This document shows, one piece after another, positions 8,936-17,397 of a DNA stretch of 64,000 bases. A model generated the notes under the pieces. That model saw nothing but the letters and a program-made list of their open reading frames with translations. It had not been told where the DNA came from and did not search any database. Location of the stretch: positions 31,386 through 95,385 of the forward strand of contig CANLOY010000012.1 of NCBI GenBank assembly GCA_947493005.1, in the 5' to 3' direction. How positions within the stretch are numbered: the stretch's first letter is position 1; every line of letters begins with the position of its first letter. Made by a program: the position numbers and the translations under genes. The DNA is from an uncultured Roseivirga sp. Its GTDB lineage: Bacteria > Bacteroidota > Bacteroidia > Cytophagales > Cyclobacteriaceae.

Positions 8936-10087
8936 ATGAAAGAATACCTTGCAACAATCTTGGTTTGCTTATCCATTATGAGCTGTTCAGATACCAAGGA
9001 ATCCAATGAACATCTCAAATCAGTTTCATCAAACGAATTTACTTCTTACCAACTATATGGAGATTTACCATCAAAGAGACTATCAGAGTTGATTGATAGA
9101 ATCGAATTTACCCGACTTGAAGAAACTGGAGAGTCTCTATTATCATATGTGCCAGATGTGTATCTGGTAAACGGGAAGATCATATTTTTCAGTCAGGATA
9201 GTGGAGATGTTTATGTCTTTAGTGACAAAGGAGAGTTTATTGATAAGCTGAATAGAAAAGGAGATGGGCCTGAAGAATATTCTGGTGTGAAAGATTTTTG
9301 GCTGGAGGATGAAACCATAGTAGTGCATACAGTGAAAGGTGAGATAAAGAGGTATTCGCTTACAGGAGATTTTCTTGACTCAGAGGCTACCAATAGAAGA
9401 ATATCTCATTTATACCCATTCCACGGTGGTTATCTGGCAGACATGAACTACAATGAAGTAAATGATAGCCTGAAATATTTGTTGATCAGTTTGGATGAGC
9501 AAATGGAGATGAAGAAAATGTTTCTACCCTATCAAAGCAGACCAGTGTTAGAAATGTTCTCAAGTGCTTCAACCTTGTCTCCAATTGAAGGTGCTCTTTC
9601 ATACTTGAGAATGATGTCTGATACTGCTTTTATTTATGATGCAAAAGGTGTTAGACCTTTTATACACTATGATTTTGGCCAAAATTGGTTTTGGAAAGAA
9701 AAAAGAACCAGAGCAGAAGCATTTGAAGCGCTAGGCAGTTCTGATCAGGTATGGAACCTAATTAATAAAATAGGAGAAAGGTACATTTACCTCATGGGTA
9801 ATGTAAATTTTGAATACACAGAAACGTTTGTTATCGACCGCGTTTTAAATCAGGTGGTTAAGATTAATAAAGAGAAAAATCCTGAGGAGAGTTTTGGCCT
9901 TTCCATTAGTCACTGGGATGGCGATTTTGTTTACGGAACAATTAGCTCACCCGATATTTCTGATTTGATTAGTGAGCTTACTAAAGAGCAATGGTCTTTC
10001 TCACAAGGAACAACTCTTGAAGAAATTGAGTCTTCTGAAAATCCTGTATTGATAAAGCTTAAGCTAAAAGGCGGAGATGACTGGTGA
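8936..10087 (+). CDS. 6-bladed beta-propeller lipoprotein, array copy 1
   Basis: About 383 residues from the ATG at 8936 (a GTG two codons upstream is less likely). Lipobox LSIMSC gives a lipidated Cys followed by SDTKES. The body matches the Bacteroidota '6-bladed beta-propeller' family (DUF5128-like): strand-turn repeats such as VYVFSDKGEFIDKLNRKGDG ending in the family signature RKGxGPEEY, then FIHYDFGQNWFWKE in the second half. It ends in SQGTTLEEIESSENPVLIKL, shared almost exactly with copies 2 and 3. Proteins of this family are envelope-anchored and of unknown ligand. First of four tandem paralogues on this strand. Copies 1 and 3 are the closest pair. Confidence 0.85.
   Translation: MKEYLATILVCLSIMSCSDTKESNEHLKSVSSNEFTSYQLYGDLPSKRLSELIDRIEFTRLEETGESLLSYVPDVYLVNGKIIFFSQDSGDVYVFSDKGEFIDKLNRKGDGPEEYSGVKDFWLEDETIVVHTVKGEIKRYSLTGDFLDSEATNRRISHLYPFHGGYLADMNYNEVNDSLKYLLISLDEQMEMKKMFLPYQSRPVLEMFSSASTLSPIEGALSYLRMMSDTAFIYDAKGVRPFIHYDFGQNWFWKEKRTRAEAFEALGSSDQVWNLINKIGERYIYLMGNVNFEYTETFVIDRVLNQVVKINKEKNPEESFGLSISHWDGDFVYGTISSPDISDLISELTKEQWSFSQGTTLEEIESSENPVLIKLKLKGGDDW
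9991..10041 (+). repeat. Near-identical 3'-coding block, copy 1
   Basis: 51 nt identical to 12812-12862 and, over the last 37 nt, to 11277-11313. It encodes the GTTLEEIESSEN tail. Flanking coding sequence is clearly diverged, including at synonymous positions. Confidence 0.85.
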
Positions 10088-10192
10088 TTTAATTATTTAT
10101 GAAGCTATTTCCGAGTTGTCAGGGCTTTTGTTTCTGGAATATTCAAGAGCTATTCCTTTTATTGTAAATTGAATTTGGTCAAATCAAAGTTC

Positions 10193-11359
10193 ATGAATAT
10201 TAGAATAAAGAGTGTATCATGCCTCTTATGTTTATATGTCGTAATTATTTGTCTTGGCTGCGGGGGGCAGTATGAAACATTAGAGAGGAAATCTGTAGAC
10301 CAAAAGAATTTCCAATCTTATCAACTGGATATTAAGGAAGATAAAAAACCATTCGTTGATCTAATCCAATCTCTTCAAATTACCCGCCTTGAAGAGACTG
10401 AAGAATCGCTATTAAGGTACGTTGGTCAAATCGAGTTTCATGAGGATAAGATGATAATCCCTGATAATAAAGGAACTATTTACCTTTACTCGAAAGCAGG
10501 TAAGTTTTTAAGCAAGTTTAATCGAAAAGGAGGCGGCCCAGAGGAGTATTCAAAATTGACTGATATTTGGCTTGAGAATGGTTTAATAGGTATTCATAAC
10601 TTTGGTAAATCCATTAATCGATACGATTTAGAAGGTGATTTCATTAGTCGAGACCGCTTGGATAAACGAGTTGCACATCTGCACCCGTACAAATCAGGCT
10701 ATGTACTAGATATGAACATTAGAGGTACTCAGGATTCACTTGAATTTTTCCTTGTGACTCTGGATGATCAGATGAAAGTTGATAAGACATTTTTGCCATT
10801 TGATAGATTCTCAGGTTTTCAATATTCTTTTAGCGTTAGTTCGCTTTTCACATTAGGTGATGATTTGTTCTACCTACGTACGATGAGTGATACAGTCTAT
10901 CGAATAACCACTGATTCAGTAGTGCCATATATTCACTATGATTTTCAAGATGATTGGTACTTCAAACCAGGCGTTGAGGTGAAAGATGATTTTAGTGAAG
11001 AACAGCGGAAAAAGAAGCAAGCTTGGTTTGTGCTTAATCATATAGGGCCAAACTACATTTACGTGTATACAACCTTAGGTCCCAGAATGGATTATGCCTT
11101 CTTAATTGATAGAGCTACTAAGCGAAGTGTTAGCATTGAGCCTACGACCTCAGCAAATGAAAGGTTGGATTTCTCCACGATTGGCTGGAACAACGATGAG
11201 TTTCTCATTGCTTTACAGTCGAGCCAACTTGTTACGTTTTTAGAGGATTTTGAAGAAGAGCAATATTTATTTACTGAAGGAACAACTCTTGAAGAAATTG
11301 AGTCTTCTGAAAATCCAGTCTTGATTAAGATGAAATTTAAGAGCGCAGCCAATTGGTGA
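10193..11359 (+). CDS. 6-bladed beta-propeller lipoprotein, array copy 2
   Basis: About 388 residues from ATG 10193 (an in-frame TTG at 10169 lies upstream). Signal peptide with lipobox ICLGC (Cys followed by GGQYET). Same family as its neighbours: TRLEETEESLLRYVGQIEF, FNRKGGGPEEYSKL, IHYDFQDDWYFKPG and the terminal GTTLEEIESSENPVLIKMKF. It is more diverged from copies 1 and 3 than these are from each other. The gap from copy 1 is 105 nt without a terminator, so read-through is possible. A TAACTA-N6-TAGTTA palindrome follows 38 nt after its stop. Ligand and function unknown. Confidence 0.85.
   Translation: MNIRIKSVSCLLCLYVVIICLGCGGQYETLERKSVDQKNFQSYQLDIKEDKKPFVDLIQSLQITRLEETEESLLRYVGQIEFHEDKMIIPDNKGTIYLYSKAGKFLSKFNRKGGGPEEYSKLTDIWLENGLIGIHNFGKSINRYDLEGDFISRDRLDKRVAHLHPYKSGYVLDMNIRGTQDSLEFFLVTLDDQMKVDKTFLPFDRFSGFQYSFSVSSLFTLGDDLFYLRTMSDTVYRITTDSVVPYIHYDFQDDWYFKPGVEVKDDFSEEQRKKKQAWFVLNHIGPNYIYVYTTLGPRMDYAFLIDRATKRSVSIEPTTSANERLDFSTIGWNNDEFLIALQSSQLVTFLEDFEEEQYLFTEGTTLEEIESSENPVLIKMKFKSAANW
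11277..11313 (+). repeat. Near-identical 3'-coding block, copy 2
   Basis: 37 nt identical to 10005-10041 and 12826-12862, at the same codons of the three propeller genes. Confidence 0.85.
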
Positions 11360-11711
11360 TATTCATCCGTTGAGAACTGGAACAAAATGAAACCTTTTAA
11401 CTACAGGAGTAGTTAGTACTAATTGTTATGTCTAAATAAATCAACACTTAGGTATGATGCAGGTTTATTGTAATCGATGAGATTTTAGGAACAGATAAAA
11501 GTAAATCTAATCATTGAAAATAGAGACTCAGAAGAGAGCTGATTCAATAGGCCTGTTTAGGGATAACACTTGAAACTTATGCGAATAATGTTTCCAAGCT
11601 GATGCATATGATTTAGGAGAGTAATTTCATCCAATCCTTTAACTCCCCCACATATTCTTTTGCTCAGAATGGCATCATAATAATGGCTTGTTCAATCATT
11701 AGTTATTAAAA
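11360..11711. other. 352-nt gap between array copies 2 and 3
   Basis: No supported gene or terminator. It holds the 18-bp inverted repeat TAACTA-CAGGAG-TAGTTA at 11398-11415, 38 nt after the copy 2 stop, matching the one at 12947. The rest is AT-rich with stops in all frames; it may be decayed coding sequence, but no similarity to the propeller genes is visible by eye. Confidence 0.6.
11398..11415. promoter_or_regulatory. Inverted repeat TAACTA-N6-TAGTTA, first copy
   Basis: TAACTA CAGGAG TAGTTA, followed by GTA. The extended arms are 7 bp (TAACTAC/GTAGTTA). Same arms, same spacing and same distance from the upstream stop codon (38 nt) as 12947-12964. No T-tract follows, so an operator or small RNA hairpin is more likely than a terminator. 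Confidence 0.45.
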
Positions 11712-12908
11712 ATGATACTGTTTAACTCTAGCAAAACCCAAAGTACCAGATTTAGAAAAAAGGTACTAGCAACAACACTGGTTGTCATACTTCTATCAAG
11801 TTGCTCAAACTCAAAAGAATCAAACCAGAATGCTCAATCTGTAACCAAAAATGCGCTTGTTTCTTATAACCTAACTGAAGGATTACCTTCTAAGAGGTTG
11901 GCAGAATTGGTAGAAGACATTGAATTTACAAGACTGGAAGAGACGGAAGAGTCTTTATTGTCATATGTCATTAAATATCAGATTGTAAATGACAAAGTTG
12001 TTTTTGCTAATTATGATAATGGAGACGTCCATGTCTTTACTAAGTCAGGCCAGTTTGTGAATAAAGTAAACCGTCAAGGAGAGGGGCCTAAAGAGCACTC
12101 TCGTATAAAGGACTTTTGGGTGGACAAAGAAACTATGATGTTTTTTACAACTAAGAATAAAATAAAGAAATACTCATTGACGGGTGAGTATATTGGTTCG
12201 ATAGACATAGGCTTAGATGCAGTACATTTAATTCCTTATAATAATGGCTATTTGTTAGATATGAATTTTAATCCAGTAAATGATAGCCTGAAATATTTGC
12301 TAGTGAGTCTAAATGATCAGTTGGAGATAGAGCAAATGCTTCTTCCGTATGAAACCAGACCAAGGTCAAGGATGGTCACAGATATATCGACTTTATATCA
12401 ATCTGATGGAGGGATTTCTTATGTGAGTATGTTATCAGATACGGCTTTTTTATATAGTGAAGGTAATTTCAGACCATTTGTTCACTTTGACTTTGGCAAC
12501 AACTGGTTTTGGAAAGAGGGTATAAGAGGAGTCTCCACATCTAATAAACCTTCAGAATCACCTGAGGAATTTGTGACTTTGAATTATAAAATAGGTGAAA
12601 AGTATTTTTATTTAAAGGGAATGGCGTGGTCGTTCTCAACTGAGAGTTATTTGATTGATCGACTGGAGAATAAACCTGTTAAAATTAATAAACGGAAAAC
12701 GCCTGATGAGAATTACACACTAAATATCAGTCACTGGGATAAGGGTTATGCTTATGGGACTTTAAGTTCGGTTGATATAGGAAGCCTAATAGAAGAGCTG
12801 GAGGAGAGTCGATGGTCTTTCTCACAAGGAACAACTCTTGAAGAAATTGAGTCTTCTGAAAACCCAGTCCTAATTAAGGTGAAGTTTAAGAGTGGGGTAG
12901 ATTGGTGA
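11712..12908 (+). CDS. 6-bladed beta-propeller lipoprotein, array copy 3
   Basis: 398 residues, ATG at 11712, with a longer cytoplasmic-side N-terminus (MILFNSSKTQSTRFRKK) before the hydrophobic VLATTLVVILLSSC lipobox segment. Clearly the sister of copy 1: SNSKESNQNAQSV after the Cys, EGLPSKRLAELVEDIEFTRL, VNDSLKYLLVSLNDQ, IHF/VHFDFGNNWFWKEG and SFSQGTTLEEIESSENPVLI. The RKGxGPEEY signature reads RQGEGPKEHS here, so two signature positions have changed. Within it, a second short stretch (around VNDSLKYL) is also identical to copy 1 at nucleotide level for about 25 nt. Function unknown; envelope lipoprotein. Confidence 0.85.
   Translation: MILFNSSKTQSTRFRKKVLATTLVVILLSSCSNSKESNQNAQSVTKNALVSYNLTEGLPSKRLAELVEDIEFTRLEETEESLLSYVIKYQIVNDKVVFANYDNGDVHVFTKSGQFVNKVNRQGEGPKEHSRIKDFWVDKETMMFFTTKNKIKKYSLTGEYIGSIDIGLDAVHLIPYNNGYLLDMNFNPVNDSLKYLLVSLNDQLEIEQMLLPYETRPRSRMVTDISTLYQSDGGISYVSMLSDTAFLYSEGNFRPFVHFDFGNNWFWKEGIRGVSTSNKPSESPEEFVTLNYKIGEKYFYLKGMAWSFSTESYLIDRLENKPVKINKRKTPDENYTLNISHWDKGYAYGTLSSVDIGSLIEELEESRWSFSQGTTLEEIESSENPVLIKVKFKSGVDW
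12812..12862 (+). repeat. Near-identical 3'-coding block, copy 3
   Basis: 51 nt identical to 9991-10041; 37 of these are also shared with copy 2. Confidence 0.85.
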
Positions 12909-12946
12909 TACTTATTTGTTATGAAGTTTAGTTAAGTGAGACTTAT

Positions 12947-12964
12947 TAACTATAATTATAGTTA
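12947..12964. promoter_or_regulatory. Perfect 18-bp palindrome TAACTA-N6-TAGTTA, second copy
   Basis: TAACTATAATTATAGTTA is its own reverse complement over all 18 bases. It starts 38 nt after the copy 3 stop and ends 2 nt before the copy 4 ATG, so a bound protein would block translation start or transcription. Confidence 0.5.
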
Positions 12965-12966
12965 GT

Positions 12967-14106
12967 ATGAGAAAACACTTTTTAATCTACTTCATTGTTG
13001 CTTTATGTGCTTTTAGTTGTAAGTCCAAAGTTGATCAAGGATCAACTGAGCAGGGCATCAATTTTTTTAACTACTCTATTGATATTAGGGGTAGTTCTGT
13101 TCCGCTTTATGACCAAATTGAATCTTTGGAGTTATTGGGCTTAGAAGAGTCCGATGAGTCTTTGATAAAGCCCAATATAAAGATATTTGACTATGAAAAA
13201 GGTTATGTTGTTGTGAATGAAGAAGAGGGTACAGTATTTCTATTTAATAGCGATGGTACTTTCAAAAGTAAATTTAACCGAAAAGGACAGGGACCCGAAG
13301 AATATCCATACATGCACCATACCCAATATAGAGATGGAATTATCGAGACCTATGTTGAGAATGCTCAAAAGTTGATGACCTATGACCTAGATGGTAATTT
13401 TATTAAATCTCTTAAGCTTCCTTATCCTGCTGTTCATGTGTTTCATTTTAATAATGGGTATCTATTAGGTATGGGCAATCAGATTGAATACGATTCAGTT
13501 GGACATGATGTGATATTTACTGATGAGCAAATGAATCCTTTAAGGTTTGCCATGCCCTTTGATAAACCTAATGGAGTTCCTCTTCCAGCTCCGCATAATG
13601 AGTTTAGATTTTATAACAATAAGGTTCTGTTCAATCCTTTCTGGACAGACTCAGTTTATCAAATTAATAAAGGTCAGGTGAGTCCTTTTATTCATTTTGA
13701 CTTTGGAGATGAATGGTTGTGGGATGAGGTGCCCCTTTCCAGAGAGTTTAACGCCACAATTATTGATAAAACAAAAAAGGTATGGGCTTATACCTGGGTT
13801 ATTGGGAAAGATCGTATTGAAATAACATATATGACAAGTTTTGAGGAACCGCCAGGTATGGGCTATATTGATAGAAGAACTGGCGAGTTCTTTAACTACA
13901 AATATGACTGGTATAAAAATCAGCGTTTACCATTTTTGCCTTTGCGCTTTGAAGAAGGTAAGCTATTAGCGGTTTTCCTTGCTGATGAGTTGTCAGACAG
14001 TATTGAAAGTATCGGTTCAGAAAATGTAATCACTCGTGGGGCTTTATCTAAAGAGCAAATTTTAGCTTCTGAAAACCCTGTATTGGTTTGGATTAAGTTC
14101 AGGTAG
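12967..14106 (+). CDS. 6-bladed beta-propeller lipoprotein, array copy 4
   Basis: 379 residues, ATG at 12967, lipobox LCAFSC. The most diverged member: it keeps SIDIRGSSVPLYDQIESLEL, the family signature FNRKGQGPEEY, FIHFDFGDEWLWDE and the final SENPVLVWIKF, but has lost the GTTLEEIES wording and the DNA-level identity seen in copies 1-3. This makes it a natural outgroup for the array. It ends 12 nt before the convergent cdaA gene. Envelope lipoprotein of unknown ligand; a sensor or binding role is only a guess from the propeller fold. Confidence 0.85.
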   Translation: MRKHFLIYFIVALCAFSCKSKVDQGSTEQGINFFNYSIDIRGSSVPLYDQIESLELLGLEESDESLIKPNIKIFDYEKGYVVVNEEEGTVFLFNSDGTFKSKFNRKGQGPEEYPYMHHTQYRDGIIETYVENAQKLMTYDLDGNFIKSLKLPYPAVHVFHFNNGYLLGMGNQIEYDSVGHDVIFTDEQMNPLRFAMPFDKPNGVPLPAPHNEFRFYNNKVLFNPFWTDSVYQINKGQVSPFIHFDFGDEWLWDEVPLSREFNATIIDKTKKVWAYTWVIGKDRIEITYMTSFEEPPGMGYIDRRTGEFFNYKYDWYKNQRLPFLPLRFEEGKLLAVFLADELSDSIESIGSENVITRGALSKEQILASENPVLVWIKFR

Positions 14107-14118
14107 AAAAGATTCTCA

Positions 14119-14970
14119 TTAAGAGGTCACTTCCGGATTATCAGAATCATTGGTTTCATCGGGCTCTATTGCCACTTCAGATTCCATTAGGTAAGTGTTA
14201 ATTCTCTTCCTTACCTCAGGTACAGAAAGGTTACTGTCCAACACACCATTCCTGGCTATTGAGAGTGATCCTGTTTCTTCAGAAATAATCAGTATCAGCG
14301 TATCCGTAGCTTCTGACATGCCTAAAGCAGCACGGTGTCTCATACCAAATTGCGCTGGAATATCTCTTTCGCTTACAGGTAAAATGCATCTGGCTGCGCG
14401 TATTTTTCCCTGGTGAATAATAACCGCTCCGTCATGTAAAGGACTGTACTTATTAAATATCGAAATTAGAAGCCTTTTAGAAATAAAGGCGTCCATCAGA
14501 TCCCCAGAATCTGCATAGAATTTTAATTCAGAGGTTCTGGAAAAAACCATTAATGCCCCCGTATTGGTGCTGGACAAACTTTTTGTCGCTTCAATTATCG
14601 GAGTGATATTGAAAACCTCTTTAGCTTCTTTCTTTTTCCAGATCATTATGGATTGTAAAATCCCATCTTGGCGGAAAGTGGTTTTTCCTAGTATTAGAAG
14701 AAACTTCCTTATCTCCTGAGAGAAAATTATGATAGCTGCCAGTACACCAACGCCCATAAATTGGCCAAGTATGCCTGCCAGGAGTTCCATTTGAGCAGCC
14801 CTTACTACAAGGTAAACCAAATAGAGCACTAGAAAGCCAATTAGCACCCTTACTGCTACACTACCTTTTAAAAGTTTATAAAGCTGATATAGCAGTACAC
14901 TCACTAGAAGGATATCCAGAATGTCTATCCACCTTACATCAAGAAACCCTATTTTAAATGCGTATATCAA
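14119..14970 (-). CDS. cdaA: Membrane diadenylate cyclase CdaA
   Basis: Makes c-di-AMP from two ATP at the inner membrane. Three N-terminal transmembrane helices (roughly 14-33, 38-57, 64-84) are followed by a DisA_N catalytic domain with GALMVF (138-143), the DGA motif at 180-182 (SPLHDGAVI) and RHR at 211-213 (MRHRAALGMSE), all intact. At 283 residues the length is normal for CdaA. The only reasonable start is TTG at 14970, which overlaps the folP stop as TTGA; the next Met is at residue 61, inside the helices. Pairing with folP is a known Bacteroidota arrangement. c-di-AMP here probably governs osmolyte and wall homeostasis, by analogy. Confidence 0.93.
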   Translation of the reverse strand: MIYAFKIGFLDVRWIDILDILLVSVLLYQLYKLLKGSVAVRVLIGFLVLYLVYLVVRAAQMELLAGILGQFMGVGVLAAIIIFSQEIRKFLLILGKTTFRQDGILQSIMIWKKKEAKEVFNITPIIEATKSLSSTNTGALMVFSRTSELKFYADSGDLMDAFISKRLLISIFNKYSPLHDGAVIIHQGKIRAARCILPVSERDIPAQFGMRHRAALGMSEATDTLILIISEETGSLSIARNGVLDSNLSVPEVRKRINTYLMESEVAIEPDETNDSDNPEVTS

Positions 14971-15824
14971 CCTTTGTATGCTTGGTATAACTTAATTGTT
15001 TCACTTGCTGCCTTTACATCATGCACTCTTAAAATCGATGCACCATTTAGCAAGGCAGTTATGTTTAATGCTGTAGTGCCGTTTAGGGCTTCTTCGGGAG
15101 AAGAATCGAGTGTTTTGTAGATCATCGATTTTCTCGAGAGGCCAGCCAATATCGGAAGTTTCAACCTCTTAAAATAACCCAAATTCCGAAGTATTTCATA
15201 GTTCTGATCTATGGTTTTTGCAAAGCCAAAGCCAGGGTCGATGATTATATCAGAGACCCCATATGACTTCAGTTGACTACATTTTTCAGCAAGGTCATTG
15301 GCTATGTCGTTAAGTAGATGATTATAATCTGTCATTTCTTTCATGGTCTCTGGAGTGCCTCTCATGTGCATGAGGATGTATGGTACAGAAAGTTCGGAGA
15401 CTGTTTTGAACATTTTGTCATCCAGATTCCCGCCAGATACATCATTGATCATATTGGCTCCTGATTCAATAGCGGCTTTGACCACCTGAGACCTAAAAGT
15501 GTCTATAGAAATGAATACTTCAGAGAAATGCTTTCGAATAGCGTTAATGGCCGTTGTTACCCTGTTTATTTCTTCCTCAATAGAAACTTCAGTTGCTCCG
15601 GGTCTGGTTGAATAACCACCTATGTCAAGAATAGAAGCCCCCTCGTCAATCATTTGGGCAGCGACCTCCACGATAGTTTTATCAGCTGACAACCTGCTTT
15701 TAGAATAAAAAGAGTCTGGTGTCACATTTAAAATCCCCATTACAATGGGTGCATCCAATGAAACCAGATTTCCACCGACATTCAATGTGGTTTTAACCTG
15801 AAATAACTTATCTTTCGCCTTCAA
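14967..15824 (-). CDS. folP: Dihydropteroate synthase
   Basis: Condenses 4-aminobenzoate with dihydropterin pyrophosphate in folate synthesis; target of sulfonamides. Motifs: VMGILNVTPDSFY (28-40), DIGGYSTRPGA (67-77), INDVSGG, HMRGTPETM, DPGFGFAK and GLSRKS, all in the expected order. Length 285. The start is uncertain: TTG at 15824 gives a family-like lead of about 28 residues before MGILNVTP; an inner TTG at codon 14 would also serve; the first ATG is codon 29 and too late. The upstream divergent DUF1599 gene begins 32 nt away, so the two share a very compact promoter region. Translationally coupled to cdaA. Confidence 0.95.
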   Translation of the reverse strand: MKAKDKLFQVKTTLNVGGNLVSLDAPIVMGILNVTPDSFYSKSRLSADKTIVEVAAQMIDEGASILDIGGYSTRPGATEVSIEEEINRVTTAINAIRKHFSEVFISIDTFRSQVVKAAIESGANMINDVSGGNLDDKMFKTVSELSVPYILMHMRGTPETMKEMTDYNHLLNDIANDLAEKCSQLKSYGVSDIIIDPGFGFAKTIDQNYEILRNLGYFKRLKLPILAGLSRKSMIYKTLDSSPEEALNGTTALNITALLNGASILRVHDVKAASETIKLYQAYKG

Positions 15825-15856
15825 GATTTGTCTGAAAATTTAAAAAAGCAACCACT

Positions 15857-16405
15857 TTGGAGGAACTAACGGTAGGCGAATATAAGCAAGTTATTAAGGC
15901 CTGTAAAGACATATTTATGAAGAAAACTCAAGACTATGGAACTGCATGGAGAGTTTTGAGATTACCTTCTATTACAGATCAGATTTTTATTAAAGCGCAA
16001 CGTATCCGTTCTATTCAGGAAAAGGGTACTCAAAAGGTGAATGATGACATTTCAGGAGAATTTATAGGGATTATCAATTACTGTGTAATTGCCCTTATTC
16101 AAATGAACCTTACTGAGGAAGATCCAATGGAGATGGAAGTAACGCAGCTTGAGCCCCTGTACGATAAACATGTGAAAACTACAATGGAGCTGCTCATGGA
16201 CAAAAACCATGACTACGGAGAAGCATGGAGAGACATGAGGGTAGCTTCAATTACTGATATTATTCTGATGAAGCTTTTCAGGGTAAAACAAATTGAGGAT
16301 AATCAAGGAAAGACAATAATTTCCGAAGGGGTTGACGCCAATTATATGGATATGATCAATTATGCCGTTTTCTGTATGATTCTAATGGGGGCTGCAAAAT
16401 CATGA
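15857..16405 (+). CDS. DUF1599 protein with internal duplication
   Basis: 182 residues made of two clearly homologous halves: FMKKTQDYGTAWRVLRLPSI (about 19-38) and LMDKNHDYGEAWRDMRVASI (about 112-131), each followed by TD-I-hydrophobic-K, an arginine helix and an INY segment. This duplicated DYG-AW-R layout is the DUF1599 family of Bacteroidota; biochemical role unknown to me, a nucleotide-related function has been proposed for relatives. TTG at 15857 is the start, since the in-frame stop is 22 nt upstream and no ATG occurs before codon 20. It overlaps the next gene by ATGA, so it is coupled to the BT_3928-like gene. Confidence 0.85.
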   Translation: MEELTVGEYKQVIKACKDIFMKKTQDYGTAWRVLRLPSITDQIFIKAQRIRSIQEKGTQKVNDDISGEFIGIINYCVIALIQMNLTEEDPMEMEVTQLEPLYDKHVKTTMELLMDKNHDYGEAWRDMRVASITDIILMKLFRVKQIEDNQGKTIISEGVDANYMDMINYAVFCMILMGAAKS

Positions 16406-17397
16406 AAGCACTAAATACAATAGCACGTTACCTGGTAGGTGGACTATTCATTTTTTCTGGCCTGATTAAAGTAAACGATCCGGTAGGCACTCAGATAAAG
16501 CTGGAAGAGTACTTTTCGGTTTTTGCTGTTGATATAGCTCCCTTCTTTGAATCTCTTAAACCTATTTCTTTATTCCTGTCAATGCTGCTTTCTACTCTAG
16601 AGGTGGTTTTGGGAGTAGCCCTTTTATTTAAGTATCGAGAGAAGCTTGTTACCACACTGTTACTAGTGATTATTGTCTTTTTTACTTTCCTGACATTCTA
16701 TTCGGCATACTTCAATAAAGTGACTGATTGTGGATGTTTTGGAGATGCCATAAAACTAACTCCTTGGCAATCGTTCACTAAAGATATCGTACTACTTTTC
16801 TTTATTGTCATACTGTTTTTGAACAGAAAGAAAAACGAATTGATTCGAGATGGAGTAAGGCGTACCGCTGTAGTTGCGGCTTCACTTGTTTTTTGCCTCA
16901 TAGTTGAATTTTGGTCGGTTAATCACTTGCCAACCATTGATTTTAGAGCGTATAAAGTGGGAGCCAGCATTCCTACAGATATGCTTCCTCCTGATGATAA
17001 CCCTAGTCAGGTTCCTAAAATTACCAATTTTGCCATATGGGGCGATGAGTCTGACTTTACCATGGACGCACTCACGGGTAGTAAACTATTGGTGATAGTT
17101 CACGAAGCGGAGAAGTCAGATATTGACTCCTATGGTATGCTTAATAGTTTGATAAGTGCTATTGAAAATGATGTACAGGTGGTAGCTGTCACGGCTTCTT
17201 CTGGCCAACAGTTTGAAAATCTGAGGCACAGTGTTCAGTTGGCTATACCTTATTACTATTCAGATAAGACTCTTCTTAAAACTATGATCAGGTCTAACCC
17301 AGGGTTGGTTCTTTTAAAAGATGGGGAAGTAAAAGGGAAGTGGCATTATAATGATATTCCCGGAGCTAGTGAACTATTGTCAACTCTTAACCAATGA
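16402..17397 (+). CDS. DoxX/MauE-like membrane protein (BT_3928 family)
   Basis: 331 residues. Four transmembrane helices in the first 150 residues carry LVGGLFIFSGLIKVNDPVG at the start and the pair CGCFGD in the third-fourth helix region, as in the MauE/DoxX group. The rest (from about 180) is a soluble domain that looks thioredoxin-like in strand order but lacks a CxxC. In Bacteroidota this protein regularly follows DUF1599; a role in envelope redox or methionine/cysteine repair chemistry is inferred from MauE/DoxX relatives, not shown here. Start ATG overlaps the preceding stop (ATGA), and its own stop overlaps the aroK start in the same way. Confidence 0.85.
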   Translation: MKALNTIARYLVGGLFIFSGLIKVNDPVGTQIKLEEYFSVFAVDIAPFFESLKPISLFLSMLLSTLEVVLGVALLFKYREKLVTTLLLVIIVFFTFLTFYSAYFNKVTDCGCFGDAIKLTPWQSFTKDIVLLFFIVILFLNRKKNELIRDGVRRTAVVAASLVFCLIVEFWSVNHLPTIDFRAYKVGASIPTDMLPPDDNPSQVPKITNFAIWGDESDFTMDALTGSKLLVIVHEAEKSDIDSYGMLNSLISAIENDVQVVAVTASSGQQFENLRHSVQLAIPYYYSDKTLLKTMIRSNPGLVLLKDGEVKGKWHYNDIPGASELLSTLNQ

